Assembly (NCBI GenBank): GCA_964422725.1
Contig: CAYRCC010000013.1
Location: 1 to 50,097 of the forward strand
Length of the DNA stretch: 50,097 bases
Reading direction: 5' to 3'
Origin: CAKSNH01 sp964422725
GTDB lineage: Bacteria > Bacillota > Clostridia > UBA1381
How positions within the stretch are numbered: position 1 is the stretch's first letter; each line of letters begins with the position of its first letter. The notes under the pieces are model-generated. The model was not told where the DNA came from, searched no databases, and saw only the letters and a program-made list of their open reading frames with translations. Shown piece by piece: positions 1 to 7,653 of this stretch. The translations under genes were made by a program, and so were the position numbers.

Positions 1-208
1 TTCGGCTTTTTCACTCTTTGTGCAGTTTGCACATACGAACCGCACCGAATTGCCGTTCGACACAGCAATATTGCACAGCAGCTCTGTGCCGCAATTTTGC
101 CGAACATCATTGAATTGCCATATATATAATATGTAGCTATTTTGAAATATTGCGTTATTGCATATTTTCATAGTTTCCGCCGCATACATCTTTTTAATTT
201 TTTACCAA
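1..208. other. Upstream non-coding stretch at window edge
   Basis: No convincing gene is visible before the first promoter. Two short hairpins can be seen: arms TGTGCA/TGCACA at about 19-33 and GCACAG/CTGTGC at about 73-89. Neither has a T-run, so neither looks like a normal intrinsic terminator. The region may be the 3' flank of a gene lying outside the window. Confidence 0.4.
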
Positions 209-237
209 TTGCAAATTTCATAAATATGTGATAGAAT
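209..237 (+). promoter_or_regulatory. Sigma-A promoter of the MATE-kinase gene
   Basis: TTGCAA at 209-214 and TAGAAT at 232-237 are separated by exactly 17 bp. Predicted transcription starts near 244, leaving a leader of roughly 90 nt before the start codon. Confidence 0.75.
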
Positions 238-270
238 ATAAACAAATAAATATTATGTCGAGTAGCAGAA

Positions 271-309
271 ATGCGTAAGTCCGGACTTTGGACTTACGCA
301 TATTTTTTT
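271..309 (+). promoter_or_regulatory. Terminator-like hairpin in the leader (possible attenuator)
   Basis: Arms ATGCGTAAGTCC (271-282) and GGACTTACGCAT (290-301) pair perfectly over 12 bp around a 7-nt loop, and ATTTTTTT follows. This is a textbook intrinsic terminator, but it lies between the promoter at 209-237 and the ribosome binding site at 321-326. It could therefore attenuate the MATE gene. No anti-terminator partner or known riboswitch fold was recognised in the short upstream leader. Confidence 0.6.
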
Positions 310-336
310 GCGCAAAATCAAGGAGGTAATCTATTA

Positions 337-2286
337 ATGAAACAAAACAAAATGGCGGTCGAACCGCTGAAAAAGTTATTTTGGAAAATGGGACTGCCGA
401 TGATAATCTCAATGGTACTGCAAGCACTTTATAATGTTGTTGACAGCATATTCGTCGCAAACATCAAAGGAATAGGTGCTGCCGCAAACGAAGCACTTAC
501 GCTTGCCTTTCCGATTCAGATTATGATTATTGCAATAGGCGTCGGAACCGGTGTCGGCTTGAATGCACTTTTGTCAAAAAGCCTGGGTGAAAAAAATCAC
601 GAAAAAGTTAATCAAACCGCCGGAAACGGAATATTTCTAAGCTTTATAATATATGTATTCTTTTTGATTTTCGGCATTTTCTTATCCAAACGTTTTATAA
701 GTATATTTACAAACGATGCCGATATTCTGGCTATGGGTTCGTCATATCTATCAATATGCACGTGTTTTTCCTTGGGCTCTATAGGATTTACCATATATGA
801 ACGTTTTCTTCAGGCAACCGGCAAAACGCTCTGCTCCACCATAGCGCAAATCTCCGGCGCGGCGGCAAACATCATTTTGGACTATATATTCATTTTTCCG
901 CTGAATATGGGTGTTGACGGCGCGGCTTGGGCAACAGTAATCGGACAGTTCATTTCACTCTTTGCGGCTATGACATTTCATTATCTGTTAAACAAAGAGA
1001 TAGGTGCAAACCCAAAATATATAAAACCAAAAGCAAATATAATAGCCGGAATTTATAAAATAGGTATATCAGCCGCTCTGATGCAGGCACTTTTATCGGT
1101 AATGATGGCAGGTATGAACGCCATACTGGGTATGGCAAATGCCGATTCCACAGTATTGGTAGGCTCTTTCGGCATATACTACAAAATTCAGCAAATCGCG
1201 CTGTTTTCGGCTTTCGGACTGTCCAATACCATTATTACAATTTTATCCTTCAATTATGGTATGAAAAGCAAAACACGCGCAAACGAATGTGTTAAATACG
1301 GTATCGCCGACACACTTATCGCTACTGCGGTAATAACTGTGCTGTTTGAAATTATTGCACAGCCGCTGTCTATGCTTTTTGCATTATCCGGCGGTTCATC
1401 GGCGGCGCTGGTGGATATATGCGCCCGCGCAACGCGAATTGCAAGTCTTGGCTTCATATTTATGGGGTTCACCGTAGCCGTACAGGGAATACTCCAGGCT
1501 TTGGGATACGCCGCAAAACCGCTGATACTGGCTTTTTTACGACTGGTTGTGTTTGTATTCCCAATCGCATACCTTTTCACACTTTCTGCCGATGTACTCA
1601 AGCTCGTATGGTGGACATTTCCCATTGCCGAAATTCTGACCTGTATATTTGCGTTCGCATTTCTGAAACAAGCGCAAAACAGTAAAATAAATTCCATATC
1701 GGACAGTGTATCCGGCAAAAGCGAAAATCTGATTATCACAATATCCCGCGAACACGGTACAAACGGGAAGAGGATAGGCAAAATCGTTGCCGAAAGACTC
1801 GGCATAAAGTTTTACGACAAGGAATTGTCAATGCTCGAAGCACAGCGGCGCGGTCTTGACAAAAATTATGCAAAAAACGCAAATGAGCAGGACAACTATT
1901 CGCTGTACCTTTCGCTTGATGCAAAGCGTGAATCCATTCTGGCACAAAACGAAATCATCACACAGCTTGCGCAAAACCAATCCTTTGTAATCGTCGGACG
2001 TGCATCAGATTATATATTAAGAAATTACAAAAACGTTATAAAAATATTCTTGTATGCACCTTTGGAATACAAAGTTGAAAATATTATGAATATATATAAC
2101 GATACTCACGATGAGGCGGTGCGGCGAATTGCCGTCAGCGACAAAGCGCGCGGCGAATACTACAGTGTCGTTTCAAACCGCAAATGGGGCGAAAAAAGCA
2201 ACTATAACCTATGCCTAGACTGTTCGCCCGGAAACGACAAAACCGCAGATTCAATCGTCAACTTTGTTCGGCAATACCGCAAATAA
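337..2286 (+). CDS. MATE-family efflux transporter fused to a C-terminal cytidylate-kinase-like domain
   Basis: The 649-residue product starts at ATG 337, preceded by AGGAGG at 321-326; an in-frame ATG at 271 lies inside the leader hairpin and is rejected. Residues 1 to about 450 form the twelve-helix fold of multidrug and toxic compound extrusion (MATE) transporters, opening with the typical PLKKLFWKMGLPMIISM segment. These export drugs or metabolites using a cation gradient. From about residue 463 a second, soluble domain begins with IITISREHGTNGKRIGK and continues with FYDKELS and VIVGRASDYIL. These match the cytidylate-kinase-like family, whose P-loop is usually written ISREFGSGG; here it reads GTNGKR. 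That family normally stands alone at about 200 residues. The fused domain would sit in the cytoplasm and might sense or modify a nucleotide. Its substrate is unknown. The transporter call is firm and the kinase-like call is good. Confidence 0.88.
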   Translation: MKQNKMAVEPLKKLFWKMGLPMIISMVLQALYNVVDSIFVANIKGIGAAANEALTLAFPIQIMIIAIGVGTGVGLNALLSKSLGEKNHEKVNQTAGNGIFLSFIIYVFFLIFGIFLSKRFISIFTNDADILAMGSSYLSICTCFSLGSIGFTIYERFLQATGKTLCSTIAQISGAAANIILDYIFIFPLNMGVDGAAWATVIGQFISLFAAMTFHYLLNKEIGANPKYIKPKANIIAGIYKIGISAALMQALLSVMMAGMNAILGMANADSTVLVGSFGIYYKIQQIALFSAFGLSNTIITILSFNYGMKSKTRANECVKYGIADTLIATAVITVLFEIIAQPLSMLFALSGGSSAALVDICARATRIASLGFIFMGFTVAVQGILQALGYAAKPLILAFLRLVVFVFPIAYLFTLSADVLKLVWWTFPIAEILTCIFAFAFLKQAQNSKINSISDSVSGKSENLIITISREHGTNGKRIGKIVAERLGIKFYDKELSMLEAQRRGLDKNYAKNANEQDNYSLYLSLDAKRESILAQNEIITQLAQNQSFVIVGRASDYILRNYKNVIKIFLYAPLEYKVENIMNIYNDTHDEAVRRIAVSDKARGEYYSVVSNRKWGEKSNYNLCLDCSPGNDKTADSIVNFVRQYRK

Positions 2287-2361
2287 TCAGCCGTTTTTTT
2301 CAAATAAATATATTTCTTTATCAATTTTAAGAACTTTTTTTGAAAAAACACAAAAAAATGC

Positions 2362-2390
2362 TTGCTTTTTTGTTTATGACGTGATAGAAT
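2362..2390 (+). promoter_or_regulatory. Sigma-A promoter of rpsT
   Basis: TTGCTT at 2362-2367 and TAGAAT at 2385-2390 have a 17-bp spacer. The predicted start is near 2397, about 34 nt before the rpsT start codon. Confidence 0.75.
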
Positions 2391-2430
2391 AGTTAAGTAT
2401 TATGATTTTATTTTGTTGGAGGTGAAGACT

Positions 2431-2694
2431 ATGCCTAATATTAAGTCTGCAAAGAAAAGAGTAAAGGTTATCGAAAAGAAAACTCTTATCAATCAAATGC
2501 ACAAAACTGCATTGAAAACAAGCATTAAAAAGTTTGAGGCTGCCGTTGTTGACGGTAACAAAGACCTTGCAAAAACCGCTTTTAACGAAGCTGTTAAAAA
2601 GTTGGATCAGGGTGTTTCAAACGGTATTCTTCATAAGAATAATGCTGCCAGAAAGAAATCTCAATTGGCACTTAAGCTCGCTAAGTTGGGTTGA
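2431..2694 (+). CDS. rpsT: Small ribosomal subunit protein bS20
   Basis: An 87-residue basic protein of the usual S20 length, beginning MPNIKSAKKRVKVIEKK and ending AARKKSQLALKLAKLG. Both ends are characteristic of S20, which binds 16S rRNA early in 30S assembly. The start at 2431 is set by TTGGAGGTG at 2416-2424; an upstream in-frame start at 2413 would add MLEVKT, which S20 lacks. The gene is monocistronic, with its own promoter at 2362-2390 and a strong terminator right after it. The lysine-rich amphipathic helices and the central KNNAARKKS segment agree with the family. Confidence 0.97.
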   Translation: MPNIKSAKKRVKVIEKKTLINQMHKTALKTSIKKFEAAVVDGNKDLAKTAFNEAVKKLDQGVSNGILHKNNAARKKSQLALKLAKLG

Positions 2695-2710
2695 TTTATT
2701 CTGTGTAAAA

Positions 2711-2748
2711 AAAACAGACAAGCTCGTTTTGAGTTTGTCTGTTTTTTT
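2711..2748 (+). terminator. Intrinsic terminator of rpsT
   Basis: Arms AAAACAGACAAGCTC (2711-2725) and GAGTTTGTCTGTTTT (from 2731) enclose a GTTTT loop and run into a T-tract ending at 2748. One G-T wobble interrupts the stem. Confidence 0.9.
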
Positions 2749-2836
2749 ATTCGTCTTTAACACAATACGCATATAAACCGGCTCAATCAGGAATATTTAT
2801 AGTATTCCGGCATTTCAACCGCAAAGCACGCCGCAC

Positions 2837-2865
2837 TTGAAAATATTTGCCTGTTAATGTATAAT
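2837..2865 (+). promoter_or_regulatory. Sigma-A promoter of the aromatic-acid-exporter-family gene
   Basis: TTGAAA at 2837-2842 and consensus TATAAT at 2860-2865 are 17 bp apart, placing transcription start near 2872. Confidence 0.8.
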
Positions 2866-2902
2866 ATGAATATACAATTTATACTGAAACGGAGAACTGC
2901 AC

Positions 2903-3889
2903 GTGAAAATATTAAACAAAAAAGTTATACTCAATACAGTCAAATTCACAGTCGCGGCAAGTATAGCCATCGCAATCGCAACCGCCCTTAAACTCAGTTT
3001 TGAAGTATCGGCGGGAATCGTGACTATTCTGACCATACAGCCAACCAAAAAAGAAACCGTAAGAACCGCCGCAGGCAGAATTGCGGCATTTATCGTTTCG
3101 CTTGTCATTTCATACGCGGTGTTCGGCATATTCGGCTATACAATGACTGCATTTTTGATATACCTGGCAGTATATATACTCATATGTCAACTGTTTAACT
3201 GGCAAAACGCTATGACCATTTGTCCCGTTCTGATGTCACATTTTCTGTCAAGCGGCAATATGACCGTCCACACTGTATGCAACGAAATTATAATATTCGT
3301 TACGGGTGTCGGAGTGGGTATAACCGCAAATCTGCACCTGAGAAAGGATACCGACTACATCGAACAGCTCAAAGCCTCTGCCGACAACCGTATACGCGAA
3401 ATATTACTGCAAACCTCCGAAAATCTGCTCACCCGCGATAATTTCCGCCAAATAGACGACTGTTTTATTGACTTGAAAAATCACATACGAATTGCAAAAA
3501 ATGTTGCGGCTGAAAATTACAACAACCAATTCGGGACCGATGACGTATACGATATGGAATATATACGTATGCGTGATAAGCAGTGTTGGATTTTATACGA
3601 AATGCACAAAAGCGTGAAAAATATCGAAACTACACCCTTTACCGCACAGCATATATCCGATTTTCTGGCTTTGGTAGCGCAAGTTTACCACACCATCAAC
3701 ACCGGTGATGCCGGCAGAAAATTAATGAAAAAATTCAAACAACTCGACAACAGTATGAAGAAACAACCCTTGCCCGCCGACAGAAAAGAATTTGAGGACC
3801 GCGCCAAGCTGTACGGACTTCTGCGGCTCATTGAAGAGTTTATACAAATCAAAATATATTTTTACGACAAATATTCCCCAAATCCCTGA
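2903..3889 (+). CDS. Aromatic acid exporter family (ArAE/FUSC-like) membrane protein
   Basis: A 328-residue protein starting at GTG 2903, eight bases after GGAG. Residues 1 to about 145 carry around five hydrophobic helices, including the N-terminal segment with SFEVSAGIVTILTIQPTKKET. That segment and its order match the ArAE_1 domain of small Gram-positive relatives of the FUSC/aromatic acid exporter superfamily, such as Bacillus YqjA. Residues of about 150-328 form a charged, mostly helical cytoplasmic half matching the usual C-terminal domain of the family. Substrates of these proteins are largely undefined, so export of an aromatic acid is an inference from the name. The gene stands alone with its own promoter (2837-2865) and is followed by a stable inverted repeat. 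Confidence 0.82.
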   Translation: MKILNKKVILNTVKFTVAASIAIAIATALKLSFEVSAGIVTILTIQPTKKETVRTAAGRIAAFIVSLVISYAVFGIFGYTMTAFLIYLAVYILICQLFNWQNAMTICPVLMSHFLSSGNMTVHTVCNEIIIFVTGVGVGITANLHLRKDTDYIEQLKASADNRIREILLQTSENLLTRDNFRQIDDCFIDLKNHIRIAKNVAAENYNNQFGTDDVYDMEYIRMRDKQCWILYEMHKSVKNIETTPFTAQHISDFLALVAQVYHTINTGDAGRKLMKKFKQLDNSMKKQPLPADRKEFEDRAKLYGLLRLIEEFIQIKIYFYDKYSPNP

Positions 3890-3894
3890 CAGCA

Positions 3895-3944
3895 CAATCC
3901 CCCTTATAACGGGAAAACACCGTACAAGGGGGATTGCACGGTGT
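3895..3944 (+). terminator. Stable inverted repeat with an overlapping alternative stem
   Basis: CAATCCCCCTT (3895-3905) pairs with AAGGGGGATTG (3926-3936). The loop contains AACACCGT, which can instead pair with ACGGTGTT just downstream (3937-3944). No T-run follows, so termination is uncertain. It lies between two convergent genes. Confidence 0.5.
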
Positions 3945-4053
3945 TGTGGAAAAAATGATATTTAGCCGCACCGCAAAATTGCAGTGCTCTATTTTAACAA
4001 TGAGTATTTCTCACCGCTAAAAAGCATATGCCGCAAAACCTGTTTCGCTACAA

Positions 4054-4353
4054 TTATACAGGTAAAATGATTTTTTCACCCGGATATACATTTGAATCGG
4101 ACATATTGTTATACTCCATAATTTCGTCCACCCAACTGCGAACGTTTTTTTGTTTCGGATTGTTCTCTTTTGCAATCTTCCAAATTGTATCTCCGCTTTT
4201 TACAATTACAAAATATTCGCCGACATTTGATTTATCCGCCTCGGTTTTAATCGGTGTAAATGCCGTAAGCATAAAATATATAAGCACCGACGCCGCGGCA
4301 AGCAATAAAAAGCCGTATTCCTTTACAAGAACATATTTTCTCTTTTCATTCAT
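4054..4353 (-). CDS. Small LysM-domain membrane protein (YneA-like architecture)
   Basis: A 99-residue protein starting at ATG 4353 after AGAGGTG; the longer GTG start at 4362 overlaps that ribosome binding site. It has a short charged N-terminus, one hydrophobic helix (about residues 12-31) and a single extracellular LysM near the C-terminus (YFVIVKSGDTIWKIAKE to VYPGEKIILPV). LysM modules bind N-acetylglucosamine in peptidoglycan. The one-helix-plus-LysM layout at about 100 residues is that of YneA, the SOS-induced division inhibitor of Bacillus. No lexA neighbour is present and no LexA box with the expected spacing is visible, so the YneA role is not shown. It could be any membrane-tethered wall-binding protein. 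Confidence 0.75.
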   Translation of the reverse strand: MNEKRKYVLVKEYGFLLLAAASVLIYFMLTAFTPIKTEADKSNVGEYFVIVKSGDTIWKIAKENNPKQKNVRSWVDEIMEYNNMSDSNVYPGEKIILPV

Positions 4354-4390
4354 TAAAATCACCTCTTAGCGAATTTTTGTTTGTGTATAT

Positions 4391-4419
4391 AATATAACAA
4401 AAATTTTGTTCGTTGTCAA
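4391..4419 (-). promoter_or_regulatory. Promoter of the LysM gene with an overlapping palindrome
   Basis: On the minus strand, TTGACA (4414-4419) and TATATT (4391-4396) are 17 bp apart. The spacer holds an AT-rich palindrome, AACAAAA-T-TTTTGTT, which may be an operator. It resembles CGAAC...GTT but does not fit the CGAAC-N4-GTTCG spacing of a LexA box. Confidence 0.7.
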
Positions 4420-4442
4420 TACCTTTTTGCAAAAAAATTGTT

Positions 4443-4482
4443 TTTTCAAAAAAACAACAGGCTTGCGCAAAACGCAAGCCTG
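4443..4482 (-). terminator. Intrinsic terminator of the S-layer gene
   Basis: Read on the minus strand, CAGGCTTGCG and CGCAAGCCTG (4473-4482 and 4458-4467) form a perfect 10-bp stem with a 5-nt loop, followed by TTGTTTTTTTG. It begins about 60 bp after the stop codon. Confidence 0.92.
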
Positions 4483-4542
4483 CCGAACGGGGTTACCCCC
4501 ATTTCCGAGAAGATATTTACTGCACAATGGTCTGTGGGAGGA

Positions 4543-7125
4543 CTATTTGATGATAACAACTTCCTGTACTTCGTCTTTATAAATCTTAACGAATACTCTG
4601 TTGCCTTCTTCTTCGTCATACTTTTGAATGTCGCCTGTTGTGCCGACTGTGATGTTATTTTTGTTCTTTGCCGTATCAACAGTGTACACTGTCACGTCTT
4701 TGCCGAGAACAAAGTTTATAACGTCACCGCCGTTTACGGTTACATTCATTGAAGAAGCGAATTTCTGAGTTACTCTGCCGTATACGGTGTGCAGATTTTC
4801 AGCCGGTGTTGCCGACATCTCAGTATTCTTATCATCTATATTAAACAATACTCTGATACTTGCAATTTCACCGTTTGCGTTAGTCTTGTATTGAATAATA
4901 TCGCCGTTTTCCAAGCTCTCGCCCTTACCCTTTACAAGTATACCCTTATCCTCTGCGGTAAGAACTATTTCCTTGCCGTCCGCAAACGCGTACAGCTTAT
5001 CGGTTGTGGTATCGTCGGAATTTGTAGAGCTTGAAATCTTGCTCACAACCGCAATCGAAGAATCCGCATTTGTCATAAAGTCCGCATTTGTTACTATGAT
5101 AGCCTTTGCCGTAAAATCATCTTCCCTGTCAAATACTATCACATCATACTTTGATTCATCTTCAAACATAGAAATCTTTGCTATAGAATAATCGTCCGAA
5201 CTTGTCGCATCACTCGGAATATCGAATATTACAGTGTTTTCATCAATTGTGATATTACCGATTTTGCTCAGCTTTGCATTAAATACCGCGTTGGTCAGAA
5301 CATAATTCTTAGTGAACACATTTTCGTTTACCGCTCCGGTTGACGTATTATCCACAGCCGTATTCAGCGTAACCAGCTTACCGTCCGAATTTGTTTCAAA
5401 CGTCACAAGCTGTTTTTCAACGCTTGACTTGCCGTTCAAAAGCGTGTTCACAACATCAAGCGCATTTTGTCCCGACTTACCGTTAAATCTGATTTTATCG
5501 GTAGCCTCCAGCACAACCTCTTTTCCCTCTTTCGTAAACAGCTTAAAGTTAGCCTTTTCCGCATCTGTGGAAATGTGTGCTCTCATAAGGTACGCATAGT
5601 TACTGCTTGCCGTAGCCGAATTATCAACAGCCGCAATCTTATTTTCAATGTCAAGGTAGAAAGTACCCTCATCATTCATTTTTACGGACTGAGTGTAATT
5701 TGCGGCAATTTCGTAATGCTCGCCGTTGATATACACGCCGTCGTCGTCCATTTCCGTAACCTTACCCGTTACCGACTTATTTGTAACCGTAATATCATAA
5801 AGCTCCTTATCAAGGCTTGCCGCAATTGAAAGTACATCGTACTCCTTAAGGTCGGAAAGCTCTATTTCCTCAAGACCCTTTGTAATTCTGAAGCTTATTG
5901 ACGTATCGTCCTTATCGAGCTTAAGCGACGGTGCGCCGTACTTGTCAACAATTCTGTTGCTTGAGGTAACCTCTTCAACAACCATATTTGTATATTCCGT
6001 AACAAATACAATGTTGTATTTGCCGTCCTTGTCTGTGTCGAGCAAAATCATATTGCCGGCTTTGTCCTTAATATTCAAAAGTGCATCGCTCATTTGCTCA
6101 TTCTTGCCGTTGTATACAAGAATTGCTTTATCGTTAAGCTCGGCTGTTGTCGTTTTGCTTGTGGTTTCGCTTTTGAAATACGAAATTGCCTTGTTGCCCG
6201 ACTTTTCAGTCACGCTGTCAAACAAATCCGCACTTATTTCAAGTGTTGCGTTATTATCCTTCTGCGGCATTGCAAGAATAATTTCGTCATCACCGTTTTC
6301 GTTTTCTTTTGCGTAAAACTCAACGTTGTAACCGAGCAGGCTGTTCATATTGTACGCCGTTTCATATATTGTATCACCGATTTTTACCTGTCCGTCGTTC
6401 AGGGTGCTGCTGCCTGTAATGCTTGAATTGGGAATTGCAACAACCTGCCCCTTGCCCTTTGTCACATCAAGCTTTTCTTCCAAAAGAGTCTTGTCAACCA
6501 CTTCATATGTGGTATTGCTGCCAAAACCCGTCTGCTCCATAATTTTCGCCGTCAATGCGTTGTAGGTCATATATGCAACGTTACCGCGCGATATAGGCTC
6601 GTTTGCACTGCCAGTAACATTTTTGTTAAGTCCCGCTTCGGCACCGAGTACGATGTATCCCGACGGGAAACCGCCTCTTGTTTCCGATACAGGCTCAAAG
6701 CCCAAAACCCTGACCATAATTGTCATTGCCTCAGCATAAGTGATTTTATCGTCCGGACGGAAATTTCCTTTTTCATCACCGATAACAATGCCCTGTGATG
6801 CCGCCACATTTATATATCCCGTTGCCCAGTGGTCCGCCGGCACATCGGGGAAATTCGAGCTTTGACTTGACGATGCCGCTACATCTTCAAGTCCCAGTGC
6901 GTGGATTGCCATTTTCGCCACTTCCGAACGGATAATGGTATCATTCGGTCTGTAAAGACCGGTATCCTTGTCGCCGACCATAATACCAAGTGCCGACAAA
7001 ACCTGCACAGGCTCTTCGTATCTCGTACCGGCAACGTCCTCAGGCAATGCGGCGAATGCCGGAATTGCACCTGCCAAAGATGCGGCTGCCAGTAAAGACG
7101 CAATAACTTTTTTAATACTCTTCAT
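4543..7125 (-). CDS. S-layer protein with three N-terminal SLH repeats
   Basis: An 860-residue secreted protein starting at ATG 7125, with AAGGAGGAGC just upstream. Residues 1-25 (MKSIKKVIASLLAAASLAGA then IPAFA) are a signal peptide. Three S-layer homology repeats follow at about 28-75, 85-145 and 150-200: YRPNDTIIRSEVAKMA and FRPDDKITYAEAMTIM carry the core motif, and the third (EPISRGNVAYMTYNAL) is degenerate. SLH trimers bind pyruvylated secondary wall polymer. The remaining 650 residues are acidic, beta-rich, lysine- and threonine-containing repeats with almost no cysteine, typical of a lattice-forming or surface-exposed region. Size, N-terminal SLH position, a long leader (about 130 nt) and a strong terminator suggest an abundant S-layer protein, though abundance is inferred. 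The SLH call is firm. Confidence 0.9.
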   Translation of the reverse strand: MKSIKKVIASLLAAASLAGAIPAFAALPEDVAGTRYEEPVQVLSALGIMVGDKDTGLYRPNDTIIRSEVAKMAIHALGLEDVAASSSQSSNFPDVPADHWATGYINVAASQGIVIGDEKGNFRPDDKITYAEAMTIMVRVLGFEPVSETRGGFPSGYIVLGAEAGLNKNVTGSANEPISRGNVAYMTYNALTAKIMEQTGFGSNTTYEVVDKTLLEEKLDVTKGKGQVVAIPNSSITGSSTLNDGQVKIGDTIYETAYNMNSLLGYNVEFYAKENENGDDEIILAMPQKDNNATLEISADLFDSVTEKSGNKAISYFKSETTSKTTTAELNDKAILVYNGKNEQMSDALLNIKDKAGNMILLDTDKDGKYNIVFVTEYTNMVVEEVTSSNRIVDKYGAPSLKLDKDDTSISFRITKGLEEIELSDLKEYDVLSIAASLDKELYDITVTNKSVTGKVTEMDDDGVYINGEHYEIAANYTQSVKMNDEGTFYLDIENKIAAVDNSATASSNYAYLMRAHISTDAEKANFKLFTKEGKEVVLEATDKIRFNGKSGQNALDVVNTLLNGKSSVEKQLVTFETNSDGKLVTLNTAVDNTSTGAVNENVFTKNYVLTNAVFNAKLSKIGNITIDENTVIFDIPSDATSSDDYSIAKISMFEDESKYDVIVFDREDDFTAKAIIVTNADFMTNADSSIAVVSKISSSTNSDDTTTDKLYAFADGKEIVLTAEDKGILVKGKGESLENGDIIQYKTNANGEIASIRVLFNIDDKNTEMSATPAENLHTVYGRVTQKFASSMNVTVNGGDVINFVLGKDVTVYTVDTAKNKNNITVGTTGDIQKYDEEEGNRVFVKIYKDEVQEVVIIK

Positions 7126-7262
7126 TTAGATTGCTCCTCCTTGTTTGTCGCTTGTTGATATGCTATCGGTTGTTTACATAATCCAGAGAATTGACTCGTC
7201 ATATACCCTTGTTTTCTATATTTGTCGCTTTAAACTCTGACATTATGTCAACCACAATTCGT

Positions 7263-7291
7263 ATGATACACTATTTTATTCACTTTTGCAA
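7263..7291 (-). promoter_or_regulatory. Promoter of the S-layer gene
   Basis: On the minus strand, TTGCAA (7286-7291) and TATCAT (7263-7268) are 17 bp apart. The transcript would start near 7256 and carry a leader of about 130 nt, which may stabilise an abundant mRNA. A TTGACA-like hexamer lies further downstream at about 7246-7251 but has no good -10. Confidence 0.6.
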
Positions 7292-7507
7292 GCTGTAATT
7301 TCTGGTATTTCAAATTTCACATTCATCCGCAAAAGTCAAACCGTATTCACCATGCACGATTTAAGACATCGCATAAGCAATATTTGTTCCGTATAAAATT
7401 TTTCCTGTATAAAACAAAAAAAACGCATTAAATATATGAAAACGGACTACAGACAAAATGCCGGCAGACTGATACATTTATTTTTGTACTTTTGCAGTAA
7501 AAATTTA

Positions 7508-7536
7508 GTGACAAAGCCTGAAAAATAGTATATAAT
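7508..7536 (+). promoter_or_regulatory. Promoter of the ydjGHI-like operon
   Basis: GTGACA (7508-7513) and consensus TATAAT (7531-7536) are 17 bp apart. The leader to the first start codon is about 110 nt. Between this and the S-layer promoter (7292-7507) nothing else was recognised. No sigma-W type AAC...CGT pair is obvious, unlike the Bacillus ydj operon. Confidence 0.65.
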
Positions 7537-7653
7537 CAATATATACAGATTTCAGGCAACAGCTTTGTCTGCGGTACGACGTTATGCACAATTTAAAATT
7601 TGCGAAAGTCTTAATAACAAATCTGTAATGAAAATTAAGGGGGTAAACGATTT

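Noticed and set aside
244..336. Riboswitch (guanidine, PreQ1 or yybP type) before the MATE gene
   Set aside because: Only about 27 nt lie between the predicted start and the terminator hairpin, and no conserved aptamer core could be seen.
1254..1805. Minus-strand frame of 183 codons inside the MATE gene
   Set aside because: It is antisense to conserved MATE sequence and has no start signal; it reflects codon bias of the real gene.
4391..4419. LexA/SOS box upstream of the LysM gene
   Set aside because: CGAAC is present, but the partner half-site is too far away for CGAAC-N4-GTTCG, and no lexA gene is adjacent.
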